DNA of 35,150 bases from Paenibacillus thalictri (lineage in GTDB: Bacteria; Bacillota; Bacilli; Paenibacillales; NBRC-103111), in assembly GCF_004307995.1 (NCBI RefSeq), contig NZ_SIRE01000004.1, positions 467,309 to 502,458 on the forward strand, given 5' to 3'. Under the pieces are notes generated by a model. The model did no database searches, was not told the DNA's origin, and worked only from the letters and a program-made list of their open reading frames with translations. Below, in pieces: positions 16,741 to 25,234 of the stretch. Positions within the stretch are counted from its first letter, which is position 1. Each line of letters starts with the position of its first letter. The translations under genes and the position numbers were made by a program.

Positions 16741-18525
16741 TCAAGGTCGTTGTGTATCCCAATCAAAGAGTGCTTTCCAAAATATTGATGGCTGTTTCCA
16801 ACGACCGTTTCGAATCTTCGATCTCACTAAATAGCAACGACTTTTCGCTCTACTTACACATACAAAAAGAATCCGATGTTCCTCTTCGATTTTTCTTTGA
16901 GTTGTGCTTCGAAAACTAGGGAAGTATCCCTCTTCAAGACCTAAGAGTATTACGGCTTCAAATTCTAAACCTTTTGATGAGTGACGTGTGCTAATTGTTA
17001 CTTGTTTACTTGGCTTGCCTAGTTGACCAAAGTCACGAATGGAAAATGAAGTAAACTTACCTTCTCTGGCCACGTTTAGTAAATTCTCTAGATTATCAAC
17101 CTCATCGGGATAAGTATCTGATTTATCTAGCAGTTGTTTCAATCCTGATTTATCCAACAGACACTCAATCCATTCACATAAGTTTTCACTCTTGGCTTCA
17201 CTTGTCTTTAATAAATCATAAAGCTTTCTTTTTTCAACCATGATCCTCTTCCCAGAGATATCAATATCATGTTTAATCAATAAACTTTTCCAAAACAAAA
17301 ATAAAGATTCAAAGCTAACTTCTTGAGAATTTGAAAGCCATAATGAACAGTTTTCAAGCCACATGACCACTTGAGTACGTTCAAACTCGTGCTTGACTAA
17401 ATAGTAAGGAATCCCTTTTTCATCAAAAAGCTCACTTAATCCTTTTAATTCAGCTTTCCCTGCCACAAGAACCGCAATCTCTTCACGTGGGATGCCTGAC
17501 TCAAGACAATTGGGAATAACCCAATTTACCACATGTTCATATTGTTCATGTATTTCACCTTCACAAACATGAAAATCAAATCGCGCTTTCTCATTTATTC
17601 TTGTTCCAGCTTGATAGTTTCTTTTCACTGGTGAATTTAGCGCGATTTCAGAGGCATTAATGATATCCTGATTGCTCCTATAATTTGTCTCTAGTTTAAT
17701 AGATCTCATATTAGGTAATGCATATAGCTCCAGTAGATAATCGGGAACAGCGCCGTTAAAGCCATAAATCGATTGGTCCGGATCACCAACTGAAAAAAAA
17801 TGACTCTTCGTTCCTTTCATTAATGCAAGAATCATTTCATGTAAAGGTCTTCCAAGGTCTTGATATTCATCAATCAGTATCCAAGGGAATTTTGCTTCTA
17901 AGCAATTTCGAACATATTCTTCATTCTGAATAAACTGAGTTGCAAATTTTACGATCGAAATAAAATCCACAACCCCCATTTTCATCAACTTCTCTTCGTA
18001 TAACACGGCAGCTTTAGCAGCCAAATCGTATGTCGCTATGTTAACCTTAGATTGTCCACTTAAACTCGAACTTCGTTCACTGTCCATTTCTGTTGAGCTT
18101 AGATCTCTTTCTTGTATGCCGAGCTCTGCTCTGACTTGTTGAAAAAGAATATTTTTCTTTTTATTTGATATGATTCTGAGTGGTAATGGAATTCCATAAT
18201 GCGGGTATAATTTTGCGAAGGGAATGAGTACCTCTGCAATACAAAAAGAATGGACTGTTCCCAGAAATACATTATTTCTTTCTCTCACACCTAGTTCCCT
18301 TAAACGTTTTTTGAATTCTTTTGCCGCTTCATTACTGAAAGTAACGCAGGCAAGTCCCCTTGGTTCCTTTATCTCCATGAGGAGGTTCACTATTTTCATA
18401 GTCAGTACTGTTGTTTTCCCGCTCCCGGGTCCGGCAAGCACAACAGTATTATCACTGGATTGGAAAGCTTCATACTGCTGATTATCTTCCTTAATCTGTA
18501 GAAGTTTCTTCTCATATTTCCTCAT
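16741..18525 (-). CDS. UvrD/PcrA-like SF1 helicase (GajB-like)
   Basis: A 594-aa SF1A helicase. Walker A is AGPGSGKTT at 31-39, motif Ib/TxGx region FLGTVHSFC near 87-95, Walker B IDEYQD at 218-223, motif III GDPDQSIYGFNGA, motif IV ETNYRSN, motif V TRHSSKGLEFEAVIL, and motif VI LFVCVSRAKSR. It is shorter than PcrA (about 720 aa), as are GajB-type helicases. The gene starts 2 bases after the OLD gene, so they form one operon. Gabija pairs an OLD nuclease (GajA) with such a helicase (GajB); GajB there responds to DNA ends or nucleotide levels. The identification as a Gabija component is by family and adjacency; class 2 OLD genes are in general found next to UvrD-like helicases. Confidence 0.9.
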   Translation of the reverse strand: MRKYEKKLLQIKEDNQQYEAFQSSDNTVVLAGPGSGKTTVLTMKIVNLLMEIKEPRGLACVTFSNEAAKEFKKRLRELGVRERNNVFLGTVHSFCIAEVLIPFAKLYPHYGIPLPLRIISNKKKNILFQQVRAELGIQERDLSSTEMDSERSSSLSGQSKVNIATYDLAAKAAVLYEEKLMKMGVVDFISIVKFATQFIQNEEYVRNCLEAKFPWILIDEYQDLGRPLHEMILALMKGTKSHFFSVGDPDQSIYGFNGAVPDYLLELYALPNMRSIKLETNYRSNQDIINASEIALNSPVKRNYQAGTRINEKARFDFHVCEGEIHEQYEHVVNWVIPNCLESGIPREEIAVLVAGKAELKGLSELFDEKGIPYYLVKHEFERTQVVMWLENCSLWLSNSQEVSFESLFLFWKSLLIKHDIDISGKRIMVEKRKLYDLLKTSEAKSENLCEWIECLLDKSGLKQLLDKSDTYPDEVDNLENLLNVAREGKFTSFSIRDFGQLGKPSKQVTISTRHSSKGLEFEAVILLGLEEGYFPSFRSTTQRKIEEEHRILFVCVSRAKSRCYLVRSKIRNGRWKQPSIFWKALFDWDTQRP

Positions 18526-18527
18526 TT

Positions 18528-20501
18528 TTATACATCTACTTTCTTACATATAAATTCGATTGCCTCTCTAATATATTCCGGAATATGCTCCTCTTTACAG
18601 TATAATGCCAGACGCTGTGCAAATCTGCCTTTACCAATTCGGCTATGAGGTGATTCGATCTGAGAAAGACATTTCCAATATTCAGATGCCTCTAAATTTT
18701 TCTTGAAGTTTTCCTTTTGCGTATCCCCGCCTGATGTCAGCTCGTTAAATACTTTACAAATATCCTCGCTACTTTGAATATCTCCATGACATTCATCCAT
18801 AATATCTACTTCAGACGTATAACGTCCGATGAAGAAACCACTTTCACGGAACAATTGATCTCTTTTATCAATATCCTTTGGAATTGTATTGGGCTTCATC
18901 ATTCCAAGATCAACAATCGCATTCTCTATTATCTCAAGACCTAAATACCCGTACCCTGCAGATGAACTAGTAGGGATATGGTACTTCCTCTTCCCATCGA
19001 CGATCTCATAATAATCTCCATCCGTAACAACTGCAAATGGAATCTCCAAAGCTCTTAGCAACTTAATATATGGCTTGAAATTCGTAGAATTAATATTACA
19101 TACAATGATACCTTTATAATCCAACGGCTGCCCCATAAGCTCTGCAAACTTCGGAATGAGGTATTCTTCTGTTATACCTTCGACTAATAATACTCCTTGA
19201 CCAAAGTATATTTCCCCACGTTTTGCATCTATATATCTGGCCAGGTCATTATATTCTTCTGGCGTGAAAACAAGTGATGCACTCGAGCAAGCTTTCGTTT
19301 TCCCCTTGCCTTCCCTATAGAGATGTAACACTGATTGAAGCGGAGTGATTGCAGCAATATGCGTAGAATGGGTCGTCATTAGAACAGAAGTTGTCGACCT
19401 ACTGAAAACATCTTTGTAAATTGTACGTTGAATTGCCGGGTGTAGATGTGCCTCTGGTTCTTCAATAGCTAATATTGTCGTTCCTTCGTCAATAGGGTTG
19501 TTAATATCCATAAACTCGTACAGATCCTTCTCAACTGAAGAAGTCAATACTACTTTAAGAACCCTATTCCCTAACGAATCAGGTACATATGCGTTAGCCA
19601 AAATATTCTTCTTGTCATAAGCTTGAAGCTTTGAATATAACTCCTGATTTAAGAACGCCGGTATTGTGCGGTCTTCAATTGATAATAAAATAAGAGTGAT
19701 GTATAAAATATTGGTTAATCCTAGACTCGTATCTCCTGTAGAGCGTCCTCCAAGAAGCAACTTTAATGCATAGAGAATTCGACTCGCGTTTACTTCGTTA
19801 GTCCCCAAGTTAATAGCATCTGGTGAAACGTCAATGAACTTCTTAAACCTCTCGTTTATCCTTCTCTCGAGATCCTGAAGCTCACCTAACGCAAGGATCT
19901 GATCGTTCTGTACCTTCATGCTGGTGGCAATTGTTTCAAGAGCGGTTTTATCAATGCTATATCCTTTAAGCAGGGAAACAAGCGGAGATTTTCTTCCGCT
20001 CTTAATCTCAGCCTCCACATCACGCACAGGCTTAATGACTTTTAAGTTCAAATATTTACGATCCGTGTGCGTGAATTCATTATCCTCATTATCTCCTTTA
20101 AATATTTTATAATCATAGCCTTCAACTGATCCATCTTCCTTAAATCTAGGAAAATAACGATATGTCAACCGAATTGTATCCGGATTTACCGATATGGTGG
20201 CATCACTTAATTGACATAAAAGATTCTTATTATGCTTAATGTGTTCAATTTCAATTACAATTTCGACGATTTCCCCATTCTCCATCGGAGATACTATGGC
20301 ATTATAGAAATCAGTCTCCTCTAGGTAACGGTCTTGATCGCTCAATTGAGGATCGAGAATTAACTGAATTGCTCTTAAAAAATTAGTTTTCCCTACGTTG
20401 TTCTCCCCAACAACGACTTGCTTCTCTTTTAGTTTGACATCCACCATTTCAAAATTCCGATAATTTTTGATCTTCACCCTTGAAATAAAAGGAGATTGCA
20501 T
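18528..20501 (-). CDS. Class 2 OLD-family ATPase/TOPRIM nuclease (GajA-like)
   Basis: A 657-aa protein. The N-terminal ABC-type ATPase shows Walker A GENNVGKTN at 32-40, Walker B ILAIEEPEAHLHP at 343-355 and a switch histidine in MTTHSTHIAAI near 375-385. The C-terminal TOPRIM domain shows VLLVEGITEE near 437-446 (metal-binding Glu) and VVTDGD at 491-496 (Asp-x-Asp). It should bind ATP and cut DNA with two metals. GGAGG precedes the ATG. It is the first gene of a three-gene operon with UvrD helicase and PD-(D/E)XK nuclease. In Gabija, GajA is a nicking nuclease whose ATPase domain keeps it inactive until nucleotide levels fall on infection; that regulation is family knowledge and not visible here. 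Confidence 0.9.
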   Translation of the reverse strand: MQSPFISRVKIKNYRNFEMVDVKLKEKQVVVGENNVGKTNFLRAIQLILDPQLSDQDRYLEETDFYNAIVSPMENGEIVEIVIEIEHIKHNKNLLCQLSDATISVNPDTIRLTYRYFPRFKEDGSVEGYDYKIFKGDNEDNEFTHTDRKYLNLKVIKPVRDVEAEIKSGRKSPLVSLLKGYSIDKTALETIATSMKVQNDQILALGELQDLERRINERFKKFIDVSPDAINLGTNEVNASRILYALKLLLGGRSTGDTSLGLTNILYITLILLSIEDRTIPAFLNQELYSKLQAYDKKNILANAYVPDSLGNRVLKVVLTSSVEKDLYEFMDINNPIDEGTTILAIEEPEAHLHPAIQRTIYKDVFSRSTTSVLMTTHSTHIAAITPLQSVLHLYREGKGKTKACSSASLVFTPEEYNDLARYIDAKRGEIYFGQGVLLVEGITEEYLIPKFAELMGQPLDYKGIIVCNINSTNFKPYIKLLRALEIPFAVVTDGDYYEIVDGKRKYHIPTSSSAGYGYLGLEIIENAIVDLGMMKPNTIPKDIDKRDQLFRESGFFIGRYTSEVDIMDECHGDIQSSEDICKVFNELTSGGDTQKENFKKNLEASEYWKCLSQIESPHSRIGKGRFAQRLALYCKEEHIPEYIREAIEFICKKVDV

Positions 20502-20918
20502 GGTTATTCCTCCGTTGTAGTTAGTCAGTTATCTGCTAAATATACATTAGTTCGACAATTTACAGATATATCCTGCGAAATTCTAGAGGAAATTTACACA
20601 TAGAAAAAAGAAGTCGGCATCCTTTATAGGGATTATTAGGAAATTGTTGCATTAACACAACGTTTGTTCTAATCCTTCATTTAGGTTGTCGCAGAATTGA
20701 AGGCCATTCCTTTATTCGATTAGCAGGATATCGGCACCTAAAATAATGTCAATAACTCTTGTAGCGCGTATAGCGCCACAAATCAAATCTATATTATTAC
20801 AATAATACAGACATGAAGCTGAGTAGAAAGTAACCACTCGTTCGACTTTCATGTCTTTTTAAATAAAATGCATCTAAACATGCTGTTTTATAAATCAAAT
20901 TAATAGGAGATGATTCAA
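20502..20918. other. Divergent intergenic region between the defence and recombination blocks
   Basis: This 417-base gap must hold the promoter of the OLD operon (minus) and of the DUF932 operon (plus). It contains a GCGC-rich repeat GTAGCGCGTATAGCGCC near 20761, an inverted repeat TATTATT-AC-AATAATA at 20792-20807, and a terminator-like hairpin described separately. No ORF with a ribosome site was seen. It is also the boundary between the AT-rich defence genes and the more GC-rich recombination genes, so it is a plausible junction. Confidence 0.5.
20809..20860 (+). terminator. Hairpin with T-tract upstream of the DUF932 operon
   Basis: AGACATGAA pairs with TTCATGTCT (9 bp, perfect), with an inner GAGT/ACTC stem, followed by a run of five T. 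There is no plus-strand gene upstream for it to terminate. It could be an attenuator in the DUF932 leader or the terminator of a small RNA from 20690-20860. Confidence 0.5.
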
Positions 20919-21854
20919 ATGCCAGCCAACATCGAAACCATGTTCTACGTAAGACAAGCCCCATGGCACGGACTCGGAAATCGGGTCGAACACGCACTCA
21001 GTTCAGAAGAAGCTCTACATGCCGCCGAACTCGATTGGGAGGTTATCCAGAAATCCATCCAAACCGAGGATTATGCCGAAATCCCCGGCTACAAAGCGAA
21101 CATCCGAGCAACCGATCAACGGTTGCTCGGCGTTGTTTCGGACAGATACAAGATCGTCCAGAACCATCAGGCGTTTGCTTTTACTGATGAATTGCTTGGT
21201 GAAGGAGTTCGCTTCGAGACTGCCGGAAGCTTGCAAAACGGCAGGAAAGTATGGCTGCTTGCTCGCCCGCCGGAAAACTACATCATTGCTGGAGATCGCA
21301 TCAGCCCTTACTTGGTGTTCTCCAACAGCCATGACGGCAGCGGAAGCATCAAGGTGGCGATGACGCCGGTTCGTGTCGTTTGCCAAAACACCTTGAATTT
21401 GGCTCTTCAAAATGCCAAGCGAATTTGGACAACCATTCATGCCGGAGACATCCCGGCGAAACTGGATGAAGCACGGAAGACATTGCTTTATGCCGAATTG
21501 TACATGGACAGACTTGGAGCGGAAGTTGAGCGGATGAATCGCATCAAAATCCCCGATCACAAAGTCAAGGAGTACATGGAGTTCCTACTGCCTTTGCCGG
21601 ATAATGCAACGAAAGTGCAAGAAAGGAATGTCCAGCAGTTGCGCGACGATTTTCAAGCAAGATATTTCGATGCTCCTGATCTGAAGGAGGTCGGGAAAAA
21701 CGGGTATCGTTTTATCAATGCCGTGTCGGATTTTGCCACTCATGCCAAGCCGCTTCGAGATACAGCTTCCTTCAAGGAAAACCTGTTCCTTCGAACGATG
21801 GAAGGCAATCCGCTGATTGATAAAGCTCATGAACTGATCTTGGCTTCGGCCTAA
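20919..21854 (+). CDS. DUF932 phage/plasmid-like protein (TIGR03299 type)
   Basis: A 311-aa protein with the family hallmarks: PWHGLGNRV near the N-terminus, LGVVSDRYKIVQNHQAFAF in the middle, SPYLVFSNSHDGSGS, and TPVRVVCQNTLNLAL. Homologues occur widely in phages, plasmids and conjugative elements beside recombination genes; the biochemical role is not known. The start at 20919 is chosen because AGGAGA lies 8 bases upstream, while ATG 20910 overlaps that site. It leads the co-directional block DUF932-RadC-YqaJ-Rad52. A hairpin with T-tract lies 60 bases upstream. Confidence 0.9.
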   Translation: MPANIETMFYVRQAPWHGLGNRVEHALSSEEALHAAELDWEVIQKSIQTEDYAEIPGYKANIRATDQRLLGVVSDRYKIVQNHQAFAFTDELLGEGVRFETAGSLQNGRKVWLLARPPENYIIAGDRISPYLVFSNSHDGSGSIKVAMTPVRVVCQNTLNLALQNAKRIWTTIHAGDIPAKLDEARKTLLYAELYMDRLGAEVERMNRIKIPDHKVKEYMEFLLPLPDNATKVQERNVQQLRDDFQARYFDAPDLKEVGKNGYRFINAVSDFATHAKPLRDTASFKENLFLRTMEGNPLIDKAHELILASA

Positions 21855-21868
21855 TGTGGAGGTTGAGA

Positions 21869-22492
21869 ATGTCGGAACAAATACCATACGAATTCAGACG
21901 GCTGCTGGCGGACTCGCTTTGCGAAAAACCTGGCAGCTATATTATGGAGCAGTTATTTTCTGTGTTCCCAAGGACCGAGGATTTGATCGAAGCTACTGAA
22001 CAGGAACTGACTGCATCGATCAAAGGCGTAGGAAATATTAAGGCCCGACAAATTGTAGCCGCGCTGTCGCTTGCTCGTTCCTTAATGCCTCCCAAACTCC
22101 CTTCCTATAAAATCTGCTCTCCCGCCGATGTATACAGGCTTGTAGAACCGGAACTTCGTTATGCAAAAAGAGAACACTTCATCTGTCTATTCCTGAATAC
22201 CAAGAACGTGATCATCGCTAAGGAATTAATTGCCCTTGGGAGTCTTAACGCTTGCATCGTTCATCCAAGAGAAGTATTCCGCCAAGCCATTAAACGTTGC
22301 AGTGCTTCGATCATTTGTGTGCACAACCATCCGAGCGGTAATCCCGAACCAAGTCCGGAAGATGTCGAAATCACGAAAAGGCTAATGTCCGCCGGTACGA
22401 TCATCGGTATCGATGTACTGGATCATGTCATTATCGGCGATCAGCGTTATATCAGCCTAACAGAGCGCGGGTTAATGTCTCTCACACATTAA
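21869..22492 (+). CDS. radC: RadC-like JAB domain protein
   Basis: A 207-aa protein with an N-terminal helix-hairpin-helix (IKGVGNIKARQI near 51-62) and a C-terminal JAMM/MPN+ domain with H152-x-H154 and D165 in HNHPSGNPEPSPED, the full metal-binding motif. RadC-like proteins with this motif are common on mobile elements (compare YkfG and YeeS types) and their substrate is unknown; chromosomal RadC is not shown to be a repair enzyme. The ATG at 21869 is preferred over 21854 because GGAGG lies 6 bases before it. It follows DUF932 by 14 bases and precedes the exonuclease gene by 38. Confidence 0.9.
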   Translation: MSEQIPYEFRRLLADSLCEKPGSYIMEQLFSVFPRTEDLIEATEQELTASIKGVGNIKARQIVAALSLARSLMPPKLPSYKICSPADVYRLVEPELRYAKREHFICLFLNTKNVIIAKELIALGSLNACIVHPREVFRQAIKRCSASIICVHNHPSGNPEPSPEDVEITKRLMSAGTIIGIDVLDHVIIGDQRYISLTERGLMSLTH

Positions 22493-22530
22493 TCCGCGTA
22501 TCCTTTTATTTGGAGGTAAATATAAAATCG

Positions 22531-23499
22531 ATGGCTACAGCACTTAAATTTCATGCAGACATTTTAGTCGAGACCAACCGATTATCGCATGCTCAATGGC
22601 TAAACTATCGCCGCGGCGGAATCGGCGGCTCAGATATTGCAGCCATTTGCGGGTTATCCAAATGGCGAACACCTATTCATGTTTATCTGGAAAAGCTGGG
22701 CGAAGCTCCGGAAGAGTCATTCAGCGAGGCCGCAGAATGGGGGACACGGCTTGAACCCCTGATCGCGGACAAGTTCGCCAGCGAACATCCCGAATGGGCG
22801 ATTACCGAGAAGCCGGTCATCTATTGCCACCCTGAACAGCGATGGGCGCTCGGCAATCTGGATCGTATGCTGATATGCCCACGACGCGGTCGCGGTATTT
22901 TTGCCAGCGAGTTTCTCCGCCACGAATGGGACAATGACAACATTCCAGATTATTATTACGTACAACTCCAATGGTACATGTATGTCACCGGGTTGGAATG
23001 GGGGTATTTCGCTGCGCTCATCGGAGGGAATAAATACCGTGAGTACGAAGTGATGCGTGATGACAATATGATTTCCCAACTTGCACGTCTTGCCGGAGAC
23101 TTCTGGCACCATTATGTACTGGCAAGAAGCTGCCCGCCGGTTGACGGCTCGGAAGCTTGCGTCAAGTTGTTGAACCGTCTGTATCCGGAAGCAACCGGCA
23201 GTATCATCCTTCCTGAAGGCGAAGCTGGACGAATCGGTACATATCTTGATTACAAACAACAACAGCGCCAGTTGGAAGTAGCAATTACCGAAATTGAAAA
23301 TCGGTTCAAATCGCTGCTCGGAGAGCACGCCACAGGGACAACCGATGAGTATATTGTGAAATGGCAAAATCGCAACCGAACCGGCGTGGACAGCAAGATC
23401 CTGAAAGATATGCACCCCGATATCTTTGAAGCATGCTCGAAGATGACCCACTACCGACAATTCAGCATCAAAAAGGCGGGTAAGTCGAATGACGACTAG
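22531..23499 (+). CDS. YqaJ-type viral recombinase (lambda-exonuclease fold), catalytic motif lost
   Basis: A 322-aa protein of the YqaJ/lambda exonuclease family. RRGGIGGSDIAAICGLSKW near 28-46, EWGTRLEPLIADKF near 69-82 and GNLDRM (D111) are present. In relatives D111 is followed about a dozen residues later by the Glu-x-Lys strand, usually GILECKTAxE; here the text is GIFASEFLRHEW (I123, F124, A125), as if four codons (Glu-Cys-Lys-Thr) had been removed in frame. That would delete a metal ligand and the catalytic lysine, so the nuclease is predicted dead, although folding residues downstream (YYVQLQWYMYVTG) are intact. GGAGG lies 14 bases before ATG 22531; TTG 22510 overlaps the ribosome site. 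It overlaps the Rad52-like gene by 11 bases, the classic exonuclease/annealase pair. Confidence 0.88.
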   Translation: MATALKFHADILVETNRLSHAQWLNYRRGGIGGSDIAAICGLSKWRTPIHVYLEKLGEAPEESFSEAAEWGTRLEPLIADKFASEHPEWAITEKPVIYCHPEQRWALGNLDRMLICPRRGRGIFASEFLRHEWDNDNIPDYYYVQLQWYMYVTGLEWGYFAALIGGNKYREYEVMRDDNMISQLARLAGDFWHHYVLARSCPPVDGSEACVKLLNRLYPEATGSIILPEGEAGRIGTYLDYKQQQRQLEVAITEIENRFKSLLGEHATGTTDEYIVKWQNRNRTGVDSKILKDMHPDIFEACSKMTHYRQFSIKKAGKSNDD

Positions 23500-24232
23500 A
23501 GCGGGAACCTTATTCGAACAACTGAATGCCCCCTTCCCCTTCGCAGAATACCAATACGATTCATTCGGCGATCATTGCTACATTTCGGGTCAATCGGTTA
23601 CGGAACGATTGAATCAAGTGCTGGGTGTTGGCTACTGGAAGTATGAAGGATTGCAACATACCGAAAAAATCGTCCAAGACCCGAACGGGAAAAATCCGCG
23701 TGTCAAGATTTATGTCCAGTTCAGCTTCTTTAATGCCGACTTGCAAGAATGGATTACGTTTATCGATGTTGGCAGTGAGCAAATAAAAACGGGTATGAAC
23801 GAAGGAGATGCCACTAAGAGCGCAATCACGGACGGGATGAAAAAGTGTGCCAGCCGCATTGGCGTGGCCAGCGATCTGTACAAAGGGTTAATTCGATGGA
23901 ACAAGCAACAGCAGACCATTCTCTTGCCCGATCATTATCAGCAGTATTATCAAGAAAAATGCTGGGTGAATGCTCCTGTTGCCACTTCTCCTTCTTTATC
24001 TAACAACCGTACATCACGCAAATCCGAGTTAACCGACAAACTCAAGAACAAGTCTTCTGCCATCCAACAAAAAATCAAAGCAGCATGGCAAGAGTTAGCC
24101 GGGAGCTTGGATGGACTGGATGAGTGGTATGCAAAGAAGCAACAAGAGCAAGCTACCGATCAGCAATTGTTAAGCATTCTTCAAAAGAAGTTGATCGAAA
24201 AAAGGAGCGCGGCGAGTGCGCAAATTAAATAA
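23489..24232 (+). CDS. Rad52/22-family single-strand annealing protein
   Basis: A 247-aa protein. Residues 8-130 match the Rad52-type annealing core: LNAPFPFAEYQYD, ISGQSVTERLNQVLGVGYWKY, and GDATKSAITDGMKKCASRIG near 106-125. The C-terminal 90 residues are low-complexity and charged (KLKNKSSAIQQKIKAAWQEL), probably for oligomer or partner contact. Such proteins coat ssDNA and anneal it with the ends made by the partner exonuclease, supporting phage or element recombination. The ATG lies inside the end of the YqaJ gene, so translation is coupled. The stop codon is built into the stem of a terminator. Confidence 0.87.
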   Translation: MTTRAGTLFEQLNAPFPFAEYQYDSFGDHCYISGQSVTERLNQVLGVGYWKYEGLQHTEKIVQDPNGKNPRVKIYVQFSFFNADLQEWITFIDVGSEQIKTGMNEGDATKSAITDGMKKCASRIGVASDLYKGLIRWNKQQQTILLPDHYQQYYQEKCWVNAPVATSPSLSNNRTSRKSELTDKLKNKSSAIQQKIKAAWQELAGSLDGLDEWYAKKQQEQATDQQLLSILQKKLIEKRSAASAQIK

Positions 24233-24263
24233 ACGGTCGGACATCTCATCCGGCCGTTTATTT
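24227..24263 (+). terminator. Terminator of the DUF932-Rad52 operon
   Basis: AAATAAACGG pairs perfectly with CCGTTTATTT, with CGGA/TCCG continuing inwards and a 7-base loop. The stem includes the stop codon of the Rad52-like gene. The loose T-rich tail and A-rich start allow action on both strands. Confidence 0.75.
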
Positions 24264-24292
24264 GTGTATTTATGTTCAGGGAGATGATGACC

Positions 24293-24592
24293 ATGTTTAC
24301 CGGAGACAAATACTGTACGCCAGGCATTCGATCCCGGATTCCCGTTTACTTGCAAAACATACTGTGGTACATGATCGAAACAATGGTAGTCCCGCACAAG
24401 GATGATCTACAAGTTTTTCAATTAGAAGGCGTTTATGAAGCCGGCAAGTGGAAGCAAAAAATCGTCCACTCCCAAGCACAATCGGATTACAGCCAATCAT
24501 ACGCCATCTGCACAAAAAGCATCTTTACCTGCAAAATCTTCGTCATCGACGACCGCACGCATTGCACCATGTTACTGGCAGAAGAGTATTAA
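24293..24592 (+). CDS. DUF960 family protein
   Basis: A 99-aa protein with the family pattern: MFTGDKYCTPGIRSRIP at the start, LQVFQLEG in the middle, QKIVHSQ, and the C-terminal FVIDDRTHCTMLLAEEY. The function of DUF960 is unknown; members occur on phage and plasmid modules of Firmicutes, commonly near single-strand annealing genes as here. The ATG at 24293 is preferred over 24272 because AGGGAGATG lies before it. It follows the recombination operon after a terminator, so it has its own promoter or relies on read-through. Confidence 0.75.
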   Translation: MFTGDKYCTPGIRSRIPVYLQNILWYMIETMVVPHKDDLQVFQLEGVYEAGKWKQKIVHSQAQSDYSQSYAICTKSIFTCKIFVIDDRTHCTMLLAEEY

Positions 24593-24670
24593 GTCCGTAC
24601 CGAAATTTGTGTATTTTGGTATATATATTATAACCAGGACATCATGCTAGATGATGGTCACCAGAAACGC

Positions 24671-24707
24671 GGGGGAACGTAGGAACGTCTCCCCTCTTAT
24701 TTTTTGT
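24671..24707 (+). terminator. Terminator after DUF960
   Basis: GGGGGAACGT and ACGTCTCCCC form an imperfect stem (two mismatches) with a 4-base loop, followed by CTTATTTTTTG. The T-run overlaps the stop of the convergent XRE gene. Confidence 0.55.
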
Positions 24708-25041
24708 CTCGAAACCAAAGAACCTGCTTCACGAACTCATAAACAGCCTTCTTCTCTTCTTCCGTTCTTCCACGCAGTTCAAAGAGGATTTTATCCGCAT
24801 AAGATGGCTCCGCCTCGATAGCGGTGCCATGATCGAAGTGGAACAATTCATCCAGTCTCGTATCCAGCGCTGTTGCAATTTTATCTAAAGTCACAATAGT
24901 CGGGCTCTTTTCACCGCGCTCTACTTGTCCCAAATAGGAAGTGTTTAACCCGGATTTAAAAGCGAGTTTTTCCTGGCTTAGTCCTCTGCTCTGTCGTAAA
25001 GCTCTGATCTTTTCACCAACCAAAACCGCAATATTACTCAC
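24697..25041 (-). CDS. XRE-family transcriptional regulator
   Basis: A 114-aa protein with a clear N-terminal HTH: GEKIRALRQSRGLSQEKLAF, then GLNTSYLGQVERGEKSPT as the recognition region, followed by IATALDTRLDELFHF. The remaining 45 residues are helical. It starts at GTG 25041, with AGGTGG close upstream. The layout matches repressors of mobile elements. It is divergent from the envelope-protein cluster at 25235, with an inverted repeat in between, so it probably represses that cluster and itself. Confidence 0.9.
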   Translation of the reverse strand: MSNIAVLVGEKIRALRQSRGLSQEKLAFKSGLNTSYLGQVERGEKSPTIVTLDKIATALDTRLDELFHFDHGTAIEAEPSYADKILFELRGRTEEEKKAVYEFVKQVLWFRDKK

Positions 25042-25106
25042 ACAACCACCTATCTTCCTGCCTTATATATCAAACGATAGATGGTCTAACACATAGTAAC
25101 AACGCA

Positions 25107-25137
25107 CTATAGAAACTATATTTAATAGCGTCTATAG
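25107..25137. promoter_or_regulatory. Inverted repeat, operator candidate
   Basis: CTATAGA at 25107-25113 and TCTATAG at 25131-25137 form a 7-bp inverted repeat with a 17-base AT-rich spacer, between the XRE gene and the membrane-protein gene. A second inverted pair, GGAATTC (25186-25192) and GAATTCC (25210-25216), lies closer to the start at 25235. Binding by the XRE protein is inference. Confidence 0.4.
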
Positions 25138-25234
25138 ACATTGATAAAAGATGTCGAATTTCATATACTTAATGGAGAATCTTGGGGAATTCAGTTTTAT
25201 CCTGTACTAGAATTCCAGAAGGGAGAAGTCATAT

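Noticed and set aside
20797..20997. Minus-strand ORF across the start of the DUF932 gene
   Set aside because: It is antisense to a well-supported gene and overlaps the hairpin and ribosome site; no own ribosome site.
21015..21560. Long minus-strand ORF of 181 codons
   Set aside because: Antisense shadow of the DUF932 gene caused by codon bias; composition is not protein-like.
22717..23460. Minus-strand ORF of 247 codons
   Set aside because: Antisense to the YqaJ gene, whose family motifs are clear on the plus strand.
24635..24665. CATCA...TGATG hairpin in the DUF960 to XRE gap
   Set aside because: Short and A/T-rich; a better terminator follows at 24671.
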